DNA of 12,710 nucleotides from Alphaproteobacteria bacterium (lineage in GTDB: Bacteria; Pseudomonadota; Alphaproteobacteria; Micavibrionales; Micavibrionaceae): the NCBI GenBank assembly GCA_023141075.1, contig JAGLKL010000015.1, forward strand, positions 1 to 12,710. The letters run 5' to 3'. A program made the translations under genes and the position numbers. The notes beneath the pieces were generated by a model. It was not told where the DNA came from. It was given only the letters and a program-made list of their open reading frames with translations, and searched no databases. Below, in pieces: positions 7,529 to 12,710 of this stretch (positions are counted from its first letter, which is position 1; each line of letters starts with the position of its first letter).

Positions 7529-9343
7529 TTAATTCGCCTGACGACGCAAGAAGGCAGGGATATCCAACTCATCATCAATTTTGACAGCAGGCTTACCTGC
7601 CGGTGCAGAGATGTCCAGACTTTCCTGAGAAGCACTTGGTGCCCCTTTCTTATCCCGTAGCGGCCTTTGCGGCTCTTGTACTTTTAACTTATCCCCTTCA
7701 TCACGCAGATTTTCGATATGTTGCTGTACTGTGCCGGTAATACGTTCAAATAAAGACGGCGTACGAGGAGTGTGCGCCTGCGGTTTGGCCAAAGGATAGG
7801 CAAGTTTTGGCGGGTTGAGCTGTAGCCCGGAAGACCGCATCTGAATATGCTTATCTTGATCTTGATCAGCCTTATCGGCGTGCTCCCCTCGGAAATTCGA
7901 AATATGTGCTCCCACCCCTGTTTCAGGAATCTTCATATCAGGTTCCATAGGTTTGGGTGGAATAAACGCATCACCCAGCGTAGAACCCCTTAAAGCCGTT
8001 TCGTCTGTTTTATCTGCCCTGCCCATGAATTCAGACTGCTCAAACATATCCATTGAGACAAAAGCATCAGTGTCCCTCTTAATCGGGGCAGCAAGAGGTG
8101 AAGGTGTTTTTGCATTTTGTGATATGGGAGTTGGTGCGGTTAATCCTCTTATCACTTCACGCCCGGAAAGAGCCGTTGCCGGCTTTTTTACGATAGGAGG
8201 AGTCGGCATTGTCTTATTGGCAGACTGGACAATCGGTGCGGCAACATGAGATGCAGATGCAACATTCCCCGGAACGGATTGTTCCATGCCCCCTGTGGGG
8301 CCTCCGGCAGATGAGGTGCCCGATGAGCCGAATGTGCCACCGGTATTCCCACCTAGAAGCTTGCCTTTTTGTTCTTTTTCGATGCCAGTAGCCACAATAG
8401 ATACACGCATAGAGCCATCCATTGATTCGTCAAAGGTCGCGCCAAAGATAATATTTGCGTTCGGATCGACTTCATCACGGATACGATTGCATGCTTCATC
8501 AGCTTCAAACAAGGTCATATCATAGCCACCGGTGACATTGATAATAACACCATTTGCGCCTTTCATGGACACATCATCAAGCAGCGGATTGTTGATCGCG
8601 GCTTCAGCGGCTTCAACAGCGCGTTTATCGCCTGTTGCCTCGCCGGTTCCCATCATAGCTTTGCCCATTTGCATCATGGCAGTTCTGATATCAGCAAAAT
8701 CAAGATTAACCAGACCAGGGCGTACCATGAGGTCTGTCACGCCGCGCACACCTGATTGCAAAACGCCATCAGCCATTTTAAACGCTTCGGAAAACGTGGT
8801 TTTTTCATTAGCGATACGGAATAGATTTTGGTTAGGGATGACGATGAGTGTATCTACATATTGCTGCATCTCCTTAATCCCTCTTTCAGCCTGCTCCATA
8901 CGGTGCACGCCTTCGAAATGAAACGGCTTTGTGATAACACCAACGGTAAGGATACCTTGCTGACGGCAGGCCTTGGCAATAACAGGCGCTGCGCCTGTGC
9001 CCGTACCGCCGCCCATCCCGGCAGTCACGAACGCCATATTCGCGCCATCTAGATGACGCAGCACATCTTCCAGACTTTCTTCAGCAGCGGCCTGCCCGAC
9101 TTCCGGTTTTGAGCCGGCGCCCAAACCTCCGGTAACACCTACACCCAGTTGAACCTTGGTTTCGGCCAGTGAGTTGATTAAAGCTTGTGCATCTGTATTA
9201 CATACAAGAAACTCACAGCCATCTAAGTTGGAAGAAATCATGTTATTCACGGCATTGCCGCCAGCACCGCCGATACCAATAACCGCAATTTTAGGAGACA
9301 GTTGTTGGACTTCTGCTGTGGATTGCATCTTTACATTTATCAT
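7529..9343 (-). CDS. ftsZ: Cell division protein FtsZ, long-linker form
   Basis: The tubulin-like GTPase that polymerises into the Z-ring at mid-cell. From the chosen start it has 604 residues. The GTPase core (~15-321) shows GIGGAGGNAVNNMI, the tubulin signature GGGTGTGAAP (111-120), and the T7 synergy loop NLDFADIRTAM with catalytic Asp215 and Asp218. A Gly/Ser/Pro-rich linker of about 270 residues follows (~322-590), and the C-terminal peptide DELDIPAFLRRQ (~588-601) binds FtsA and other partners. E. coli FtsZ has 383 residues, so the linker accounts for the extra length, as in several alphaproteobacteria. A conserved-looking helix, SLFERITGTVQQHIENLRDE, lies within the linker. The frame is open upstream to 9451, but that Arg/Phe-rich stretch does not look like FtsZ. 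I chose ATG 9343 because family homology follows closely and AGGGG lies at 9355-9359; ATG 9328 is an alternative. Confidence 0.97.
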   Translation of the reverse strand: MINVKMQSTAEVQQLSPKIAVIGIGGAGGNAVNNMISSNLDGCEFLVCNTDAQALINSLAETKVQLGVGVTGGLGAGSKPEVGQAAAEESLEDVLRHLDGANMAFVTAGMGGGTGTGAAPVIAKACRQQGILTVGVITKPFHFEGVHRMEQAERGIKEMQQYVDTLIVIPNQNLFRIANEKTTFSEAFKMADGVLQSGVRGVTDLMVRPGLVNLDFADIRTAMMQMGKAMMGTGEATGDKRAVEAAEAAINNPLLDDVSMKGANGVIINVTGGYDMTLFEADEACNRIRDEVDPNANIIFGATFDESMDGSMRVSIVATGIEKEQKGKLLGGNTGGTFGSSGTSSAGGPTGGMEQSVPGNVASASHVAAPIVQSANKTMPTPPIVKKPATALSGREVIRGLTAPTPISQNAKTPSPLAAPIKRDTDAFVSMDMFEQSEFMGRADKTDETALRGSTLGDAFIPPKPMEPDMKIPETGVGAHISNFRGEHADKADQDQDKHIQMRSSGLQLNPPKLAYPLAKPQAHTPRTPSLFERITGTVQQHIENLRDEGDKLKVQEPQRPLRDKKGAPSASQESLDISAPAGKPAVKIDDELDIPAFLRRQAN

Positions 9344-9366
9344 AGTTACTAGAACCCCTAGAGAAT

Positions 9367-9389
9367 GGATATTCGAATTAGGATATTCG
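9367..9389 (-). repeat. 9-bp direct repeat upstream of the ftsZ ribosome site
   Basis: GGATATTCG occurs at 9367-9375 and 9381-9389 on the plus strand (CGAATATCC twice on the coding strand), a 14-bp period. The nearer copy is 24 bp from the ftsZ ATG and 8 bp from the AGGGG ribosome site. The placement suggests an operator or mRNA-binding site, but this is inference. Confidence 0.5.
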
Positions 9390-9500
9390 TTGGTAGGACG
9401 CCTGCAAAAAAATGAGAAGCTAAAGAAAAGCGACGCAAATCGCCGACGCACTCAGAAGTGTAGTTAAATTTACTGTTTCTGAAAAGAGTTAAACATCAAG

Positions 9501-9520
9501 CTATCCACCACTTTTACACA
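9501..9520 (+). promoter_or_regulatory. Pair of DnaA-box-like sites upstream of ftsZ
   Basis: TTTTACACA at 9512-9520 fits the relaxed DnaA-box consensus TT(A/T)TNCACA exactly. CTATCCACC at 9501-9509 matches TTATCCACA at 7 of 9 positions. They lie in the same orientation with centres 11 bp apart. Together with the perfect box at 9653-9661 they suggest DnaA binding in the ftsZ control region. Confidence 0.4.
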
Positions 9521-9550
9521 TATTTACCACGAAATGGAGGCGACTTAATT

Positions 9551-9574
9551 GAGTCATGCTTACAAGCATGACTC
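9551..9574. repeat. Near-perfect 24-bp palindrome in the ftsZ leader
   Basis: Arms GAGTCATGCT (9551-9560) and AGCATGACTC (9565-9574) are exact inverted copies around TACA; 22 of 24 positions are palindromic. Neither strand has a T-run after it, so it is not a standard terminator. It lies 208 bp upstream of the ftsZ ATG. It could be a dimeric repressor operator or an mRNA hairpin in the 5' leader. Confidence 0.7.
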
Positions 9575-9628
9575 CTAACCCACACATCTGATTCAATTTT
9601 TCGAGGATGTCTGTTTACCCACCGCCTG

Positions 9629-9634
9629 TATATA
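9629..9634 (-). promoter_or_regulatory. Candidate -10 element for ftsZ
   Basis: TATATA on the minus strand, within CTTATATACAG, lies 45 bp past the ftsA stop. There is no good -35 at the usual distance; instead a perfect DnaA box occupies that position (9653-9661). This arrangement would fit an activator-dependent ftsZ promoter with transcription starting near 9622. Confidence 0.35.
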
Positions 9635-9652
9635 AGCAATGCAACAAATTGA

Positions 9653-9661
9653 TGTGGATAA
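9653..9661 (-). promoter_or_regulatory. Perfect DnaA box upstream of ftsZ
   Basis: TTATCCACA on the minus strand (TGTGGATAA on the plus strand) is the exact R1-type DnaA box. It sits 18 bp upstream of the candidate ftsZ -10 hexamer and 17 bp past the ftsA stop codon. In Caulobacter DnaA is known to activate ftsZ, linking replication initiation to division, which gives this site a plausible role here. Confidence 0.6.
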
Positions 9662-9678
9662 GTTTTTTGCAGTTTGTT

Positions 9679-10956
9679 CTACCAATTTTCCTTGAGCCAA
9701 AGCTTAACGCGCTCAAGAACTGAATCCGGGCGGATTTGGGCTATAATTTCTGCAGGCATTTCATCGACATGTTCAGCAGCATAGGTCAAAAGACCCGCAA
9801 CCGATGAAAATGCCGGGCCGCTGACGGCTTCAGGTAGGCCAGTCAGGCGAATGGGTTTGCCCAGACGTGCTTGTTTATCGAGAACATGCCCGGCTAAATC
9901 TCGCAACCCGTGAATCTGGCTGGCACCGCCCGTCAGGACAACCCGGCGGCTGATAATGCGCTCAAGGCCGCTATCCTTGATTTTGGCGCGAACATGCTCA
10001 AAAATCTCTTCAAGACGCGGCTGTATAATACCAACAAGATATGAACGCGGTATATAATTGGGTTTATCGTGTTCGCGGTCTTCGCCAAGACGTGAAACTT
10101 CGATCATCTCGCCTTCATCGCTTTGTGAGGCCACAGCGCAGCCATAATGAATTTTTAAGCGCTCCGCATCGGCCTTAGACGTTGTCAGACCGCGAGCAAT
10201 ATCATTGGTCACATGCTGTCCGCCTATCGGCACAGCATCGCAATAGATCATATAACCGCTATGAAAGACAGCAAAAGACGTAACACCTGCGCCAATATCT
10301 ATTACTGTGCAACCCAGATCAATTTCATCATCGACCAGAGAAGATAGTCCTGACGCATAAGCGGAGGAACATAACGCAGATATATCCAAATGGCTGCGCT
10401 CTACACAAGCGGCCATATTACGCAAGGAAGAACCATCCCCGGAGACCAGATTGACATCAACTCTAAGCTCTTCAGCTAACATACCTCGCGGATCACGGAT
10501 ACCGTCCTGACCGTCTACCCGAAAAAATGTCGGGATGGTGTGAATGAGTTCCAAAGATTCATTGGCTTCTTTTTCCTGCGCTTTGGCCAAAGCACGGCGA
10601 ACGTCATTGCCGGTGATATCATGACCGCCTATATTGACATCAACGCTATGACCGAAAGAGCGTACATGCACGCCTGAAATACTGAGCACAACTTCCCTGA
10701 GCGGATAGCCGCGCATGACTTCCGCAGCCATATTTTCGGCTGCATGAACTGTCTGACGAAGGACATTTTCTGCAGCTTCCAGATCAATAATCACACCATT
10801 TTTGATCCCTTGCGAAATTTTGTGCCCTACCCCGATAATTTCAAATGTACCGACATCATCGATAATACGACCGATAAAACAGGCAGTCTTACTACTACCG
10901 ATATCCAGCGCAGCAAATAAGGAACCTTTGGGTCTGATCGTTTTTTCTATGTTCAT
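9679..10956 (-). CDS. ftsA: Cell division protein FtsA
   Basis: An actin-fold ATPase that tethers FtsZ filaments to the inner membrane and recruits later division proteins. It has 425 residues from ATG 10956. Visible features are the phosphate-1 loop ALDIGSSKTACFIGR (~16-30), the 1C (SHS2) region with HTIPTFFRVDG (~139-149), the phosphate-2 loop TVIDIGAGVTSFAVF (~217-231), the adenosine motif VVLTGGASQIHGL (~339-351), and the C-terminal amphipathic membrane helix SVLERVKLWLKENW. The frame stays open to a TTG at 10974 and a GTG at 10971, but FtsA homology and the ATG favour 10956. The ribosome site is weak (GGTGA, 11 nt upstream). The gap to ftsQ is 110 bp, unusually wide for a pair that often nearly touches, with no clear promoter in it. 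ftsZ follows 335 bp downstream. Confidence 0.97.
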   Translation of the reverse strand: MNIEKTIRPKGSLFAALDIGSSKTACFIGRIIDDVGTFEIIGVGHKISQGIKNGVIIDLEAAENVLRQTVHAAENMAAEVMRGYPLREVVLSISGVHVRSFGHSVDVNIGGHDITGNDVRRALAKAQEKEANESLELIHTIPTFFRVDGQDGIRDPRGMLAEELRVDVNLVSGDGSSLRNMAACVERSHLDISALCSSAYASGLSSLVDDEIDLGCTVIDIGAGVTSFAVFHSGYMIYCDAVPIGGQHVTNDIARGLTTSKADAERLKIHYGCAVASQSDEGEMIEVSRLGEDREHDKPNYIPRSYLVGIIQPRLEEIFEHVRAKIKDSGLERIISRRVVLTGGASQIHGLRDLAGHVLDKQARLGKPIRLTGLPEAVSGPAFSSVAGLLTYAAEHVDEMPAEIIAQIRPDSVLERVKLWLKENW

Positions 10957-11066
10957 ATGCTTACTTATCACCAATCTGCATTCTCCGATATGCGCCCCTA
11001 TACTTATTTACCATTTACGCAGTTCCCACAATAGTTATTGCCTTGTATTGCCACTTTTCCCAGAGC

Positions 11067-12002
11067 CTATTTAACACCGGCTTTATAGTCCTGCACATCG
11101 CCCAGACGTGTGCGCACAATCAGTCGATCTTTATAACGGGCATCGATTTCAATGACAGTTTCCTTGGTCAGAAGCTTGTTTTTCTCGTAACGTTCCATAA
11201 TATGCGCGATAGCTTTGTCGGCACCTTGCTCCGGCAGTTTAATGCGTTTATCATCGGGCAAAATCAGATCCCAGCGCCGCCCATCTACCAAAACTGCGTG
11301 ATCTATCATTTTTCCCAAAGCAGGCGCTTTACCCAATAAAGTGATCAGAGCAGAGGTTTTTTCCGGAGCGCCTGACCCTTGCACCATCATGAGGTCTTTA
11401 AATTGCTTAAGTCCTTCTTGCGTAATGACATTGCCTCCGGCATCCACCAGTGAGAGCACATTATCATTCATCCACAAAGCTACAGGTTTACGCTCAAATA
11501 GGTGAATATAAATCGTATCGGGGAGACGGCGCTCAACATAAGCCGATTTCACCCAGCCTATGCGCTCAATCTGTTTTTTGGCTTCGTGTGGAATGAAGGA
11601 AAATACGGGGTCTCCCTCACGTACATTGATAATGGCCAGCAACGCATCTGGATCAGTATGGTTCCGACCCTCGACCAAAATATTGTGCACGGTAAAGCCC
11701 AACTCTGCAGAAACAGAAATTGTCTGCCGGTGCAACCAAAGAACCGTTCTGGCAGGCCCGTCACTGAGTATATACCACCCCATTGCCCATACAAGTAAAA
11801 GAAAAATCAAAGTGACAACTGACAGCTTTTTGAAGGACGCAAGCATTGCTTCGGATTTATTGGCATTTTTGCGCTTTTGCGTCATGGTGGATTTGCGTGC
11901 GCCCTTTGATTTAACCAGACGTTTTTGCTTTTTCTTCGTCTTGCCAAAAAGCCCTATACCCTTGGCACGCATAGATTTTGTGTTTTTACGCTTTGATGCC
12001 AT
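11067..12002 (-). CDS. ftsQ: Cell division protein FtsQ
   Basis: A bitopic inner-membrane protein of the divisome that links FtsB and FtsL to the rest of the septal machinery. It has 311 residues. Residues 1-59 form a cytoplasmic tail that is strikingly basic (22 Lys/Arg and one acidic residue in the first 60). Residues ~60-79 are the single membrane span. The periplasmic part begins with the POTRA domain (~103-171: FTVHNILVEGRNHTDPDALL and IERIGWVKSAYVERRLPDTI) and continues into the FtsQ-type beta domain. The motif ERKPVALW after the POTRA domain is typical of FtsQ. ATG 12002 has GGAG at 12009-12012, 6 nt upstream. A palindromic repeat element ends 12 bp before that ribosome site, between this gene and ddl. 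Confidence 0.95.
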   Translation of the reverse strand: MASKRKNTKSMRAKGIGLFGKTKKKQKRLVKSKGARKSTMTQKRKNANKSEAMLASFKKLSVVTLIFLLLVWAMGWYILSDGPARTVLWLHRQTISVSAELGFTVHNILVEGRNHTDPDALLAIINVREGDPVFSFIPHEAKKQIERIGWVKSAYVERRLPDTIYIHLFERKPVALWMNDNVLSLVDAGGNVITQEGLKQFKDLMMVQGSGAPEKTSALITLLGKAPALGKMIDHAVLVDGRRWDLILPDDKRIKLPEQGADKAIAHIMERYEKNKLLTKETVIEIDARYKDRLIVRTRLGDVQDYKAGVK

Positions 12003-12024
12003 TAACCACTCCGATTATTCTTTT

Positions 12025-12107
12025 CGTCATTGCGAGAAGCGTAAGTGACGAAGCAATCCAATAAATATACTGGATTGCCGCGCTCCCGTTGGTCGCTCGC
12101 AATGACG
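12025..12107. repeat. 83-bp palindromic dispersed-type repeat (GTCATTGCGAG family)
   Basis: The ends are exact 12-bp inverted repeats, CGTCATTGCGAG (12025-12036) and CTCGCAATGACG (12096-12107). A second exact pair lies inside, GCAATCCA (12053-12060) and TGGATTGC (12071-12078), around a 10-nt loop. The GTCATTGCGAG...GCAATCC pattern is that of non-coding palindromic repeats scattered in many proteobacterial genomes, including Rickettsiales (from memory). It contains no gene and resembles a REP- or MITE-like element mobilised in trans. In RNA it would form a long stem-loop in the ddl-ftsQ transcript. Confidence 0.8.
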
Positions 12108-12150
12108 GTGATTTTTATCAATTTATGTAACATTGGCCTTATCACCACTT

Positions 12151-12710
12151 TTAAGGACGTCTTAGCAAGCGTGCGTCTTCGGGCACAGGATCGTAAGGCA
12201 AAGCGCGGCTTGCGTTTTCTTTAATCGCTTCTTCGATTTGCATGGTCAGAAGATCGGTAAATAGCAGCGGGTTATCCTTGGATGCCTCCCAGAGGAAAAA
12301 GCCGAGTGAGCCGGGACAAGGATTGACTTCGTTCATCCATATCTCACCTGTTTTGCCATTGCTGATGAAATCAATACGCGGCACTCCCGTTCCATCAATA
12401 GCATCAAATAGGCTTGCCGCCCATTCGCGGATATCATAATCCATAGCTTCGTCAATGTCCGGGTTAATGTCACGGGTTAGGGAAAGCATCCCTTCGCTCG
12501 GGATTGGGGAGTTCTTCACACCACCATTTTTAATGCCTCCCTCGCCATCCCCTTTGGGAACATATTTTTGTTTGAAGTCTAGCAGTTCCTCGGTTGTTTT
12601 CGGGCATTCAATAGCAGAGGTTCTGATTTCTCCGTTAACACGGCCAACTGAAACATTATACTCGACCAGATTTTCAACGAATGGCTCGGCGATTGCGGAG
12701 TCATCGAATT
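12151..12710 (-). CDS. ddl: D-alanine--D-alanine ligase family protein, C-terminal part (partial)
   Basis: The gene runs off the right edge; the stop is TAA at 12151-12153 and about 186 C-terminal residues are visible. It is an ATP-grasp ligase: LVEYNVSVGRVNGEIRTSAIE is the usual Ddl central strand region, and PRIDFISN...GEIWMNEVNPCPGS carries the expected Asp, Glu and Asn metal ligands (IDF and NEVN). Ddl joins two D-alanines for peptidoglycan precursors in the cytoplasm, and its position upstream of ftsQ is classical. It differs from the common DdlB at the substrate end: canonical PGMTSHSL is replaced by PGSLGFFLWEAS, and there is a Gly/Lys-rich insert-like stretch (GDGEGGIKNGGVKNSP) before it. 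The valine GTG at 12519 is internal, not a start. The D-Ala-D-Ala product is therefore probable but not certain. Confidence 0.85.
   Translation of the reverse strand, partial: FDDSAIAEPFVENLVEYNVSVGRVNGEIRTSAIECPKTTEELLDFKQKYVPKGDGEGGIKNGGVKNSPIPSEGMLSLTRDINPDIDEAMDYDIREWAASLFDAIDGTGVPRIDFISNGKTGEIWMNEVNPCPGSLGFFLWEASKDNPLLFTDLLTMQIEEAIKENASRALPYDPVPEDARLLRRP

Larger units (their letters stand above)
9344..9678. promoter_or_regulatory. ftsA-ftsZ intergenic control region (335 bp)
   Basis: This is one of the two longest gaps in the window and is dense in signals. In minus-strand order from ftsA it holds: a perfect DnaA box overlapping the -35 position of a candidate promoter, a strong palindrome, an AGGCGACTT-like G-rich patch, a second and a looser third DnaA-box match, a 9-bp direct repeat, and the ftsZ ribosome site. 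It contains no convincing gene; the open frame up to 9451 is only a 5' extension of ftsZ. Confidence 0.6.

Noticed and set aside
9344..9451. N-terminal extension of FtsZ to 9451
   Set aside because: The added Arg- and Phe-rich residues are not FtsZ-like and overlap the leader repeat; FtsZ homology and a ribosome site support ATG 9343.
9460..9680. CtrA binding sites (TTAA-N7-TTAA) upstream of ftsZ
   Set aside because: Several TTAA tetramers occur, but no pair has the 7-bp spacing.

Overview
The window looks like a chromosomal segment of an alphaproteobacterium of moderate G+C. Three things point there: the gene order ddl-ftsQ-ftsA-ftsZ-lpxC-bamD-ligA on the minus strand (the 3' part of the division and cell-wall cluster running into the alphaproteobacterial lpxC-bamD-ligA string), an FtsZ with a very long linker ending in an IPAFLRRQ-type tail, and a proton-translocating transhydrogenase whose alpha subunit is split. 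I cannot name a genus. There is no rRNA, tRNA, CRISPR array, phage or transposase gene.

Plus strand, 1-3027: the 3' end of the membrane half of the transhydrogenase alpha subunit, complete pntB, a GTG-started PldB-like alpha/beta hydrolase, and a 78-residue helical protein of unknown function. This run converges on ligA across a 90-bp gap in which I see no clear terminator.

Minus strand, 3118-12710, read right to left: the C-terminal part of a D-Ala-D-Ala ligase-family enzyme, ftsQ, ftsA, ftsZ, lpxC, bamD and ligA. They cover peptidoglycan precursor synthesis, septal ring assembly and membrane tethering, the first committed step of lipid A synthesis, outer-membrane protein assembly, and DNA ligation. 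The cluster seems to be divided into transcription units. A strong intrinsic terminator follows ftsZ, and a plausible sigma70 promoter lies just upstream of lpxC. A weaker hairpin follows lpxC.

The non-coding DNA is the most interesting part. The 335-bp ftsA-ftsZ gap has a perfect DnaA box overlapping the -35 position of a candidate ftsZ promoter, one more consensus-matching DnaA box, one looser match, a near-perfect 24-bp palindrome and a 9-bp direct repeat just upstream of the ftsZ ribosome binding site. The ddl-ftsQ gap holds an 83-bp palindromic dispersed-type repeat (GTCATTGCGAG family). I found no convincing new multi-gene system; the genes are mostly core housekeeping genes, and the findings are regulatory or comparative oddities.
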